From Henckelia pumila (Eukaryota; Streptophyta; Magnoliopsida; Lamiales; Gesneriaceae), in assembly GCF_033568475.1 (NCBI RefSeq), contig NC_133120.1, positions 85,764,151 to 85,828,150 on the forward strand: a stretch of 64,000 nt of DNA, in the 5' to 3' direction. Position numbers and translations under genes: made by a program. Below are positions 22,333 through 33,800 of this stretch, one piece after another. Numbering within the stretch: position 1 is the stretch's first letter; every line of letters starts with the position of its first letter. The notes below the pieces were generated by a model. It saw nothing but the letters and a program-made list of their open reading frames with translations, had not been told where the DNA came from and did no database searches.

Positions 22333-23378
22333 TGTAACGCCCAGAAATTCGTCACGTAAATCCGCATGCATAACTAGGGGATTTTATAATTTTATAATAA
22401 TGTGAAAATGTGTTAAATTGTTTTTATGAGTGATTATTTAAATTAATTGATTTATTTGCATGTTTTAAATATTATTTCGGCATTTAAATCTGTATGATGT
22501 GATTTATGAATTTATTTGAGAAAGTTTATTTTATGATCGCGTAGGCGGGACCGTGGACGGACGAGATGTTAGTTTTCACCCAAAATATTTTATGAGATTT
22601 TTAGGAGCCTTAAAATATTATTTTAAGGTAGGATTTTAAGAAATTATGGTATTTATATATATGTATATTTATGTGTCCGTTTTTACCCAAAATAAGTCAT
22701 TTTAATGACTTTTATTAAGCTTTAAAAATCCAATTATTTATAATTTCGGGATTTACTTAGTTTTAGCAAATTAGAATGTATTTTTTAAAAAAAAGTTTAA
22801 AATTTGAGTATTTAATTATCCTAATTATCTATTTATTTATTAAACCTAGATTATCTTAAAAATCTACCCTAATCCTCCTACCTCCATTCACGTTTTCTTG
22901 CTAGCCGCCTCCTCAATATTCTCCCACTCCCTTCATCGTTCCTTCAACAGAAAACCCACCCCATAGCCGATCGTTAAAAGTTTTTGGAGTTTTTGGAAGA
23001 TCCGTTCGTCTCGGCGAGCCCGATACGTGTCGTTTACGTCGTTTCGTCTAAATAATTCTCAAGGCACGTTTCGAATCCATTCTTGAACACCATTTAAATC
23101 ATATACACTTGTTTTCTGAGCATGAATGATCTGTGAATGTATGAGTTTTTCAGATTTGCAAGAGATTTTTCATAATTCATGCATAACCCATGTTTTTGAG
23201 GATGATGGCTCGGTTTTGACATGATTCTTCATGCATGGCTATTCAAGTCTGCTGCCTACTGTTAGGGGGTCGATCTAGGGTCCCTTAGGGTCAGTTTCGG
23301 TGGGTGGAAAGGGTCTGTAGTGGCTGGATTCAGGCATGGAAGCCACTGGTATAGGGCTGTGCGCGCAGGGATGTTTCA
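22333..23378 (+). repeat. 3' LTR of the gag-only element
   Basis: It is 1046 bp and starts right after a purine tract (AAGGGGGAGAGAAT). It is nearly identical to the 5' LTR and is followed by the target duplication GAAAC. Confidence 0.95.
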
Positions 23379-23689
23379 GAAACAGTGGGGGAAACAGAAA
23401 GGATCAGTACAAAGCAAGAGGTAAACAGTTCAAGAGGCAGGGGAACAGTTCTTCTAGTTCCAGTGGTTCTAAGCAATTCGGTTCAGGACAGAGTTCTGGA
23501 TCTTCAGCCATGTACTGCAGCAAGTGTGGGGGAAGACACTCACCGGATCAGTGTGTGGGAGTCTTTGGTAATTGTAACACCTGTCAGCAACCGGGACACT
23601 TCTCTAAGGTGTGCCCTTAGCGTAACAGAGATAGAGCTCAGAGTGGAAGTTCATCTCGACCTGCAGCTCAACCTGAGAGGCAGTCTTCT

Positions 23690-26600
23690 GCAGTGCACTC
23701 TTTCCAGCCTCAGCAGCAGAACAGACAGGGAGGTAACTCTAGTGCGAACCAGCCTCAGAGACAGCAGGCACGAGTCTTTTCTTTGACAGAAGATCAGGCT
23801 CAGGCATCACCTGACGATGTTATAGCAGGTAACTGTTCAATTTTTGGTTATTCTTCTCATGTTTTGATAGATACAGGTGCTTCCTATTCCTTTATCTCTG
23901 AGAAATTTGTGTTATTGCATGCCTTGCCTACTGAGTTGTTGCCTACTTTAGTAGCTGTTACTTCACCGTTGGATGGAGGAATTGTTTCTGTCAGACTAGT
24001 CAGGAACTGTGAACTTTGTTTTGAGGGGAATTTGTTAGAATTCGACTGTATTGTGCTTGGGTTGTCAGATTTTGATTGTATTGTCGGTATAGATGCTTTG
24101 ACCAAGTACAGGGCAACGGTTGATTGTTTTCTGAAGGTTGTCAGATTCAGACCTGAAATGGCAGACGAGTGGAAATTCTTCGGTAAGGGTTCTCGATATA
24201 GAATTCCTTTGATTTCAGTGTTATCTATGACTCGTTTGTTACAGAGAGGTGCAGAAAGATTTTTGGTTTATGCAGTTGATGTACTGAAATCTAGCCCAGC
24301 TTTGATAGATTTACCAGTGGTTAGAGATTTTGCTGATGTGTTTTCGGAAGATGTTCCTGGATTGCCACCTATTCGAGAGATCGAATTTAGCATCGATTTG
24401 GTGCCAGGTACTCAACCTATTTCCAAAGCTCCTTATCGTATGGCACCTATTGAACTAAGAGAGTTGAAGGAGCAACTTGAAGAATTGATTGCCAAGGGAT
24501 ACATCAGACCTATTGTATCGCCTTAGGGTGCTCCTGTTCTGTTTGTTCGGAAGAAGGATGGTTCTATGCGGCTTTGTATCGACTACCATCAGTTGAATCA
24601 GGCTACAGTTAAGAACAGGTATCCTTTACCCCGAATAGATGACCTTTTTTATCAGTGCAGGGTTCTTCTATCTATTCGAAGATTGATCTGAGGTCAGGCT
24701 ATCACCAGCTGAGAGTGCGAGAGGAAGATGTTCCTAAGACCGCATTCAGAACGAGGTATGGTCACTTTGAGTTTATAGTCATACCGTTCGGTTTGACTAA
24801 CGCTCCAGCAGTTTTTATGGGTTTGATGAACCGTATCTTTCAGCGTTATTTAGATGAGTTCGTCATTATCTTTATCGATAATATTCTTATCTACTCGAAG
24901 AACCGTAATGACCATGCAGAGCACTTGAGGACCGTACTGCAGATTTTGCGAGTTGAGCAGTTGTTTGCCAAGTTGTCTAAGTGTGAATTCTGGTTGGATC
25001 GAGTTGTCTTCCTCGGTCATATCATTTCTGGAGATGGGATTTCTGTCGATCCCAGCAAGATTGAAGCGGTAATGAATTGGCCTAGACCGACATCAGTACC
25101 TGAGATCCGAAGCTTCATGGGTTTAGCTGGTTATTATCGCCGATTCATCGAGGGTTTCTCGTCTATTGCCAAGCCTATTACCCAGCTGACTCAGAAGAAT
25201 GCGCCTTTTGTCTGGACTGCAGATTGTGAGGCTAGCTTTGTTGATCTGAAGAGGATACTGACCAGTGCTCTGATTTTTTCTATTCCGAAGGGTACTGGAG
25301 GTTTCACAGTCTATTGTGATGCTTCTAACCGAGGCTTGGGTTGTGTTCTTATGCAGCATAAGCATGTGGTGGCGTATGCATCGAGGCAGCTGAAACTGCA
25401 CGAGACTCGTTATCCGGTTCATGATCTTGAACTAGCTGCGATTGTCTTTGCTCTGAAGATCTGGCATCACTATCTGTATGGTGAGTCTTTCGAGATCTTT
25501 TCTGAACATAAGAGCCTTAAGTACTTGTTTTCACAGGCAGAGCTGAATATGAGACAGAGAAGATGGTTAGATCTGTTGAAGGATTTCGACTGTGAAATCA
25601 AGTATTATCCGGAAAAGTCGAATGCAGTTGCAGATGCCTTGAGCCGAAAGCTTTGTTCTTTATCTCTTTCTACTATTGGTGTTTCTCAGTTGATCGATGA
25701 TTGTTGCACTTCTGGTTTAGAGTTTGAAACAAATAGGGAGATTATCAGATTGTTTGCTATTCAAGCCGAACCGGAGTTATTTGTTGCAATCAGAGAAGCA
25801 CAGAAGTCTGAGCCGAGCATTCAGGTTTCAGTAGAGAAAGTCAGATCTGGGCATCAGTCTGAATTCCAGGTTAGAGATGATGTTTTGTTTGTGAATAACC
25901 TTATTGTTGTGCCTGATATTTTGGAGTTGAGACAGCGTATTCTTCGAGAGGCTCATTGCAGTCGGTTTAGTATTCATCCTGGAGGTCGTAAGATGTACAA
26001 CGACCTGAGGAACCAGTTCTGGTGGAAGAGAATGAAGAGCGATGTTGCGAGGTTCGTATCTTGATGTTTGAACTGTCAGCAAGTTAAAGCAGAACGGAAG
26101 CGACTAGGAGGTCTGTTACACAGTCTATCTGTTCCTGAATGGAAGTGGGATCACATTTCCATGGATTTCGTCACGAAGCTACCACGATCCGTTCGAGGAT
26201 GCGATGCCATTTGGGTAGTGATCGACCGATTGATGAAGTCTGCGTGTTTTGTTCCGTACAGGATGACGTATCGTCATGATCAGATGGCTGAGTTTTATGT
26301 TAGCAATGTTGTGAGATTGCATGGTGTGCCGAAGTCGATCGTTTCAGACAGAGATCCTAGATTCACTTCGCAGTTCTGGCACAGTTTTCAGGGGGCACTT
26401 GGTACTCGATTGCATCTGAGTACAGCTTATCATCCTCAGACCGATGGACAGTCAGAGCGGACTATCCAGACGTTAGAGGATATGTTGCGAGCGGTAGTGC
26501 TAGACTTTGGCACTAGTTGGCAGGATTCTTTGCCTCTTGTCGAGTTTTCTTACAACAACAGCTTCCAAACGAGTATCGGTATGGCGCCTTTTGAGGCTTT

Positions 26601-27210
26601 GTATGGTAGAAAGTGCCGATCTCCGTTGTTTTGGGATGATTTGTCCGAGTCACCAGATTTGGAACCGGAGATGCTTAGAGATATGGCAGAGCAGGTTAAG
26701 ATCATTTAGACCAGAATGAAGTCAGCTCAAGATAGACAGGCAAAGTATGCGAATGTCAGACGTAGACCTCTGAGTTTTGATCAGGGAGACCGAGTCTTTC
26801 TGAAGATTTCTCCTTTTAGAGGCACTATCAGATTCGGTAAGAGAGGGAAGTTATCTCCGAGATTCATCGGGCCGTACGAGATTCTCGAGAAGATAGGCGA
26901 TCTTGCCTACAGACTTGCACTTCCTCCGTCTTTATATGGTATTCACGACGTTTTTCACGTCTCTATGCTGAGAAAGTATCATCCAGATCCTTCTCATATT
27001 CTTCAACCTGACGAAGCCGAGTTAGACGAGACTCTGAGCTACTTTGAGCGACCGCTTCAGATCCATGATCGGAAGGAGAAACAACTCAAAACCAAGTAGA
27101 TCCCGTTGGTGAAAGTGCAGTGGAGCCGTCACGGCGTCGAGGAAGCGACTTGGGAGACAGAATCTGACATGAGACAGCGATTTCCGGAGTTATTCGGATG
27201 AAGTGAGTTC
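23690..27210 (+). pseudogene. gypsy pol region: protease, RT/RNase H, integrase, chromodomain-like end
   Basis: The order is as follows. The protease has D-T-G-A-S near 23870. The reverse transcriptase has a Y-R-M-A-P block near 24435, F-G-L-T-N-A-P near 24790, and the F-I-D-N-I-L-I-Y catalytic block near 24870 in a variant form. RNase H follows near 25310-25620 and then an H-H-C-C zinc region. The integrase core is at about 26130-26500, with the T-A-Y-H-P-Q-T-D-G-Q-S-E-R block. A C-terminal segment at about 26860-27200, including V-Q-W-S and E-A-T-W-E, resembles a chromodomain. Reverse transcriptase before integrase identifies gypsy. This is a fossil pol with several breaks. Confidence 0.92.
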
Positions 27211-27299
27211 TTCTTACTGTCTTTAGTCCTTTATTCTATCTTATGAGTTGTGGTTCTCGTTGATTTCGAGGACGAAATCTCTTCTTAGTGGGGAAGAAT

Positions 27300-30200
27300 T
27301 GTAACGCCCCGTTTTTATCTTAAATGAATTTATATGAGTTAATCGGAAATTACAGAGTTCACGAGCCGACTTGATTTTGATCAGGGTTCTTTTTGCAAAA
27401 ATTGGATTTTTCAGGGACTAAAACGCAAATTGTGGATTTTATATATTATCTACTCTTAGAATTTGTTTGACAAAGTCTTCTCCATCTCCTCCAAGCCGTC
27501 TCCCTCCATTAGAACGCCTCCAACCTTTTCCAAGCTTTGGGATTTCAGTCCGAGCACGATCCGGCCGTTGGAATTTATTTCTGAAGGCAGTTTAGCGAAC
27601 ACTGCAGTGAGAGCTCCGTTATATCGTAAGTTTTTCTACGATCGGATGCATTCTAGTTTTTGGATGTTGTTAGAATCATTTGAGATTCGAGTATGTTGTT
27701 CTAGACAGAGTTCTGGTCGTTTATTATCTGTCGGTTTTGAATTAGAGCGACGTTCGGATTTGTTATGATTTTTGGACGCCATTTTCGAAAATGTGGATTT
27801 TGAGATTGATGGGTTTGCTTTGTTATTGTTGTTTTGGGCATTTATATGAGGTTATATCAGTATTGAACTGCTGTCTGTGTTTCCGGTTTGTTCAGTTTAT
27901 AGCCGTTATGCCGTCGGTTTGAGTTTTAGAGATTTCGAACCATTTTTGTATTGATTGAAGCTTTGGCTTGTGAGTGATCATGGTTGTTGATCAACTCTTG
28001 TATTCGTACAGATTCGTTGGAGTTTGTCGAGCCCTGTGTTAGAAGCATTGTTCGTCGAGAGTTGGACGAAGAACGGTAAAGAGATTTCCTTGAACCGTTG
28101 TTGTTGTTTAGGTTGTATAGTTGTTGATAAAATCTTTTGTTGTAGCTTGTTCGGAGTTGGATCTACGACATTGAAAGGTAAAAGCAGTCATCGTAGCGGG
28201 ATAGCATACTCGGGACAGTTGGTTCTCGAGTTTCCCTTTCAAATCACATATTGCATCTACACTTGTTCTAGCATGAGGAATGTAGTGACCCTTACCCGGA
28301 TCACCTACTAAACAGAACTTAGGCATGCAATTTACTTAATAAAACAGATATCAGAATAAACTGCGGAAACCATAAATTTTATACAATCCTAAGTAAAGGA
28401 ATCTGTAAATACCCAATTATTATACAACCCAATCGAATAGTTGTATCAATCCAAATAACTACAGAATAAAATCTAGGCAAAGCTACAGCTGGTCGACAAC
28501 TGCCTAGCCCCTCTTGGATCCACCCGCCTCGTCCAATCGCAAACCTGCCCCATGGAATAGGGTGTCCAGAAACACAGAGTACGAGACGTGAGCATAAAAC
28601 GCTCAGTACGAGAGTATGAGTATACATGCATGCAAAGTGAACTCCCTATAAACTCGAGGTCAAGGATCAGATAACAGAGACATACCGGGCCCTGGTATGT
28701 AGCACGCTGTGCTGTCGCTTCAGGAGGTGGCTCCCATACCGAGATAACCGTGGATACGCCGGACCCAAATCGATGGAAGTCCATCCACTAACAGGATAGG
28801 GTACAACCCTACTAACAGACATCTCGAAAGAGATACAGCAAGATGCAAATGAATGCAGCATAATATCATGGCATATAAATCATGCAGTCACATAATACAT
28901 GCATACTCAGTCAGGATATCTCGAACAGTACTTTCGTACCTCAAATCAGTGCAAGCTCTACCAACTCTAGGTCCACGCCTATAGTCTGCTCTACACTTCC
29001 AAATGATACTACTATCATTATAGCGCTCTAAAAGTCTTAACTAAGCTAAAGCATACTCCTAAATATTTTTAGGAAGTAAAAGCTATACCTTCGTCCGTCG
29101 TTAGCCCTTTGTTGTAGATAGCCTCAAAACTTGGCCACAACTCCGCTACAACGCCTGGATTGCTATTCCACTTCCGGATTCCCCACGGAACGTCTAGAAT
29201 GCCCTAGATCTAAACTCGAAGGCTAAGGAATCGAGAGAGAAGAAGTGAATGGTGCACTTCAAAAATGAGCTCGGCACCCCTATTTATAGACGGCGATCGG
29301 AGCTTCCGAACTGCGATCGGAACGTCCGATCCTGCCATCGGAGCTTCTGATCTTGCATTATCCGCCACGTGTCAAAATGTCACTGGTTGACTTCGGATAG
29401 GGCGATCGGAGCTTCCGATCCTGCCACACGTCATGCATGACGTAATATCGATCGGAACTTCCGATCCTGATCGGAGCTTCCAATCTCACCTTCGGAGCTT
29501 CCGATCCGTCCGATACCAAATTGGTTTAATTAACATAGTTAATCTCTTAATTACCAATTTCGGGTACGGGGTACTACAAGGAACTTGTGTCTTGTTGATT
29601 GATTTTACTTTAGAATATGTGGCTTATGTTTTATGTTTCTGTTATGCATTCATCTTGAGCCTACGTTGATTCAGCGGGCAAAACCGCCCTTTTTGTTTGG
29701 ACGTTTGGAAACTATGATTGAGTGGCCTAGGTCGTAGTCGTATCGCTTAGTGCTAGCATACTCATTATGGTTGCTCAAAGTCTAGAGGAGTGAGATATGT
29801 GGCACCACCTCGATTGGGAGAGTCAGTGAGTCGTCACATGATCTCATCCTCGGGATCCCAAAAGCACAGCAGCAATCCTTCGTTTATCAGATTTGATATC
29901 CCGGTTTAAAGACATGCATTTCATTACGTTGTTATTGATTGTGTTGTTGTCTTGAAAGCATGTTTATTGTTGTATTACTTGATATGTTGCTTTTACTGGG
30001 ATTATCATTCTCACCGGTTTATCCGGCTGTTGCTTTGTTTTGTATGTGTACTTGGCAACAGAAAGGGCAGGATCAAGTCAGCATTGACCTGGTTAGCGTC
30101 CAGAGCAAGAGATAGAAGTGAGACTCGTTTAGAAGTCGAATCAGCATGTCAACCTAATTATGTTTTGCGAACATGTTTAGTCATTCGAACTTCTCGTATT

Positions 30201-30582
30201 TGTTTTGTAAGCAAGAATCGATGTAGGTACTACAGTATTGAATGTTTCTCTTCCCTAAACCTTACTTGTATTGTTATTGGCATGTCAAATACTTTTAATG
30301 CAAGTGTTTAGGTTTTTTTGAGTTTATTTCGGTGCCTTAACATTTCTGGGCGAGAGGATGGCGCGGGCGCGTGGCCTCTTTGTGAGGTAGGGGCGCGGGC
30401 GCTCTTACTTAGAGCACGGGCGCGCTGATCTTTGCGCAGCATCGGCGCGGGCGCGATGGTTTTAGCGAAGCTTAGGCGCGGGCGCGCTGATGTCAGCGCG
30501 GGCGCGCGAGCCTTCTTTAAAAAAAATATATATATAATTGGTTGTTTGTCCGAGTTTAGTTGATTAGAAATGAGGTCTCACA
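27300..30582 (+). repeat. 3' LTR of the gypsy element, interrupted by a solo LTR
   Basis: It follows a purine-rich tract (GTGGGGAAGAAT) and matches the 5' LTR. It carries its own nested solo LTR at 28281-29578 plus a 5-bp duplication; without them it is about 1980 bp. The slight length difference from the 5' LTR lies in the GC-rich minisatellite at about 30355-30510. Confidence 0.93.
28281..29578 (-). mobile_element. Reverse-strand solo LTR nested in the gypsy 3' LTR
   Basis: It is 1298 bp and runs from TGTAGTGACC to GGGTACTACA, flanked by the duplication AGGAA at 28276-28280 and 29579-29583; the empty site is visible in the 5' LTR near 15671. A TATAAATAGGGG box on the minus strand near 29285 sets its direction. 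A cluster of near-palindromic ATCGGAGCTTCCGAT motifs fills 29293-29510. The family is gypsy-like by appearance. There is no coding region. Confidence 0.9.
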
Positions 30583-30587
30583 AGTTG

Positions 30588-32144
30588 TTACCAGTAGCAC
30601 TACGTAGAACTTTGTCTAAATCAGTATGGACTCCTTTGATTAAATTGAGCAGGTATTTCAGAGAGCTATGCTGCAAAGTAATTTCTCTTACTGATGTGGT
30701 TCGTCTTAGGGGAGAGATTGCGGTGATCCTTTGTCAACTAGAGAAGATTTTTCCTCCCTCATTTTTTGACATAATGATTCATCTAACTGTACATTTGGCT
30801 ACTGAATTACAACTTGCTGGACCAGTTCACTACCGTTGGATGTATCCATTTGAAAGGTAATAGAATTATAGAAATCTCAGTGTTTGTGTATTTAAGTTAC
30901 TATTTTTGCTATATAATACAAAATTTATGTTTTTGATATAAGGTACTTGGGGACATTGAAGTCTTATGTCCGAAATAGAGGTAGGCCTGAAGGATCCATT
31001 GCTGAGGGGTAATTGGCCGAGGAATGTTTGACATTCTGTTCTTTATATTTAGCTGATTATGTAGAGACAAAATTCAATCAATCAACAAGAAATGATGATA
31101 CAACTATAGGCTCAACATTCGCATTGGATGTGTTTACAAACTCTGGTTACCCACTCGAAAAGGCCATTGCAACAAAGTTTGATGATGAGACATTAAAGAA
31201 GGCACATCAATATGTGTTATTCAACTGTCATCACGTACAATCTTATATAGAGTATGTTATTTTATATTTTATTTAATTTATATATATAATCATCATTTTT
31301 TTTAATCAAATTATCGTTTTTAATTTGCAGTGAACATCGTGAGATTTTGAATCTTAGTTATTTCGGCCTTCCTCCACACCAAATTGAACGTATGCATAGC
31401 GAGTCTTTTGCCTCTTGGTTTGCCAAACATGTAAGTTTTTGTTGTAAACTTCATTAGTTATATATTCTGATTTTTTCATACATAATTTATCAATTTGTTC
31501 TTGTGTGATAGATTGAAGATACAAATCTTCCACAAGATGATCCCGTATCAAATGATCTGAAATCACTTGCCAAAGGCCCGAATTTCATAGGGATACAATA
31601 TGCAAAATTTCTTTCCAATGGATTTAGGTTTCATGAAAAAGAAGTTGAACGCAAGAGAAAAACATAGAATTATGGTGTAATTGTTCGCACCACTACTTCA
31701 AGTTATTCAAGTATAAGAGATCAAAATCCAGTATCAAGTGAACTTGATTATTATGGGATTTTGAAAAATGTGATTGAGTTAGATTATGGGGGAGGTCGAA
31801 GAGTCGTTTTATTTGAATGTGATTGGGTCTCCAAAGGCAAACGACTAAAACTGGATGATGATGGTTTTGTGTTGGCTAATTTTACAAATGTGAAGCGCCA
31901 TAACGAGCCTTATATATTAGCATCTCAGGCCATGCAAGTTTTTTATGTGGAAGATCCAGTTGATTGTAATTGGCATGTTATTATCACCATTGATGCACGA
32001 GCAAAGTATAAAATGCAACCTATGGCAGATGTTGATACATATCTTCAAAGTTGTATTGGTAATCCTGAAGACGTTGATGAACAAGAAGAAGTCGTTTGGG
32101 TTCGGGATGACATTGCAGGAGAAGAAATTTATATTGATACATGA
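30588..32144 (+). pseudogene. CACTA transposase (tnp2 family), 3' part with DUF4218 and DUF4216
   Basis: Coding sequence resumes at L-P-V-A-L-R-R, directly continuous with the 5' part once one copy of the AGTTG duplication is discounted. The exons read as about 30588-30856, about 30944-31260, 31331-31430 and 31512-32144, with GT-AG introns between. The first two hold the DUF4218 domain (W-M-Y-P-F-E-R-Y and A-E-E-C-L-T-F-C). The last holds DUF4216 (L-D-Y-G-G-G-R-R-V and F-E-C-D-W-V). Two nonsense codons are seen: TAA at 31010-31012, where relatives have Tyr, and TAG at 31665-31667, where Gln is expected. With the upstream frameshifts this makes the transposase a pseudogene. Confidence 0.9.
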
Positions 32145-32345
32145 TGAGATTTTCTAGAATATATATTTTCTATGTTTAGTTAATATGATATAAAGTGATA
32201 TTAGTAGGGTGGATTTGCTAGATACTTGAAGAATGAAAACATTGTGAATTTTAATTTTCATTATCAATGTGGATTTTTTTATTTTCATATCAAAGTATAT
32301 GCTACTAACTTTATTTTTATTGGTAAATTGTAATTTTTGTTCTAG

Positions 32346-33800
32346 ACAGGAATGACTCGTGAGGGCAAGACTGTTGGAAAACCTCATTTTCAACATCAAG
32401 GTGAGATAGACACACAACCTCGAATTATGATTGCCAATCACGCAGCTCGAAACTAAAAAAGATGTAGCATGTTACTTTATGCATCAAGGATTTGTTTTCT
32501 AATGTTGCATAACTCTTATTTGACTTTTTTTTATGAATGTTCTGTACTTGTTCAAGTTGGTCTTGCAAAGCAACTTGGTGGCACGGTAGCTAGTGAAAAA
32601 GGTTAGAAATTTCTTGTTCATACTTAAAAACTCAACTTGATTATATTTTTGTGTAATCATTACTTGTGCAGAATTTCAAAACATACAAGGTAAGCTGAAT
32701 AACCAAACAGATGAAGCTTCAAAGCAACAACACTATGATGCACAAGGTATTAGATATAAAAAAAATATATGAAACATAGAAAGTTTTAGATAAAAAATTA
32801 AGTTTGGATATGTATAATGTTTACTTTATGTTTTCTTTATCCAATATGCAAATATCTTTAATTTGTAAATTTTTCTTTTGATAGGAATGACTCGTAAGGT
32901 TAAAGCTGTTGGAAAACCTCATTTTGAACTTCGAAATGAGTTTGATGCACAACCACATATGATTGCCAATCATGCAGGTCAAAATTCAAAAGAAAATGGT
33001 AGTGTCTAATTTTATGAATACATAAACAATTTGTTGGTTGCTTCTGTATAATTCTTATTTTACCTTTTGCATTTTTATAAATATATATACTTTGTTCAAG
33101 TTGGTGTTGTAAAGGAACTTGGTAACATGGTAGCTAATGAAAAAACTAAACTTTCTTATATTTTGGTTTAATTAATATTTGTGCAGAATGTCAAAATATA
33201 CAAGATATGTCGAATATTCATATGGATAAAGCTTCAATGCAACAACACAATAATGCACAAGGTATTAGATGTAAAAACATATGAATCTGATGGATTTTTT
33301 TATTTCAAAAGATTAAGTTTGGATATAATTCTGTATAATTCTTATTTTATGCTTTATTTATCCTATATATCTTTTTTTTTACAGGAATGACTCGTAAGAG
33401 TAAAACTGTTGGAAAATCTCATTTTCAACTTCAAGATTTGACAAATAATCCATCCCGGATTAATATCAACGATGAGGTAGCTCGATATTTAAAAGAAAAA
33501 GGTAGCATATCATTTTATACATCAAAAAATTGTTGGTTTCTTGTGCATAACTCTTATTTGACATTTTTCATTTATATGTTATGCACTTTGTCCAAGTCTA
33601 TCATGCAAGGGAAGTTGGTATCGTGGCAGATAGCGGAAAAGGTAAGAATGTTCTTCCTTATAATTAAAAACTCAAATTTCATATATTTTGGTGAAACCAT
33701 ACTTGTGCAGATTATCAAAACATACAAGGTGCATCGAATAACCAAATATATGAAGCTTCAAATCAGAAACACCTCGAGTTGCAAGGTAATATACTACAAA
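32346..33800 (+). repeat. Triplicated exon cassette in the CACTA second gene
   Basis: A short exon starting G-M-T-R-(K/E) and continuing to V-G-K-(P/S)-H-F appears at 32352, 32887 and 33387, so spacings are 535 and 500 bp. Each copy is followed by the same two mini-exon-like segments: one around CAAGTTGGT...GTAGCTA (near 32555, 33098 and 33590) and one around TGTGCAGAATTTCAAAACAT (near 32670, 33182 and 33706). The intron sequences between them are also recognisably repeated, so whole blocks were duplicated. Confidence 0.88.

Larger units (their letters stand above)
19908..23378 (+). mobile_element. Gag-only LTR element (TR-GAG type) nested in the gypsy gag
   Basis: Two LTRs of 1047 and 1046 bp (19908-20954 and 22333-23378) are flanked by the duplication GAAAC at 19903-19907 and 23379-23383. 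They differ at roughly 14 sites by eye (about 1.3%), so this element is younger than its host, as nesting requires. A methionine-tRNA primer site follows the 5' LTR and a purine tract precedes the 3' LTR. The 1.4-kb interior has a single gag frame and no protease, reverse transcriptase or integrase. This is the layout of TR-GAG non-autonomous elements, which depend on enzymes from related autonomous copies. It looks whole for its type. Confidence 0.93.
19160..23620 (+). pseudogene. gypsy gag region, split by a gag-only element
   Basis: The capsid part lies at about 19160-19900 and shows the plant gypsy gag pattern (W-L-D-D-I-D-Q-L-F followed by the R-L-I-I-H-Q-L-R-G and W-W block). It is followed by a Gln/Pro-rich tail. 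The zinc-knuckle part is on the far side of the nested element, at about 23510-23615, with C-X2-C spacing. The region is part of the broken gypsy fossil. Confidence 0.88.
14697..30582 (+). mobile_element. Ty3/gypsy LTR retrotransposon, Tekay/Del-like, nested in the CACTA transposase
   Basis: The element starts TGTAACGCCCCG and ends GTCTCACA and is flanked by the duplication AGTTG at 14692-14696 and 30583-30587. It has both LTRs, a primer-binding site matching initiator methionine tRNA, gag with zinc knuckle, protease, reverse transcriptase/RNase H, integrase and a C-terminal chromodomain-like segment. The last points to the chromovirus Tekay/Del group. Without its own nested guests the LTRs are about 1997 and 1980 bp. 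In the first 230 bp they differ at about nine sites (about 4%), which at commonly used plant rates suggests roughly one to two million years. It is a fossil: three elements are inserted in it and there are about half a dozen other breaks. Confidence 0.95.

Noticed and set aside
32346-33800. The repeated units as a CRISPR-like array
   Set aside because: Units are about 500 bp, contain exons with splice sites, and lie in a plant transposon.
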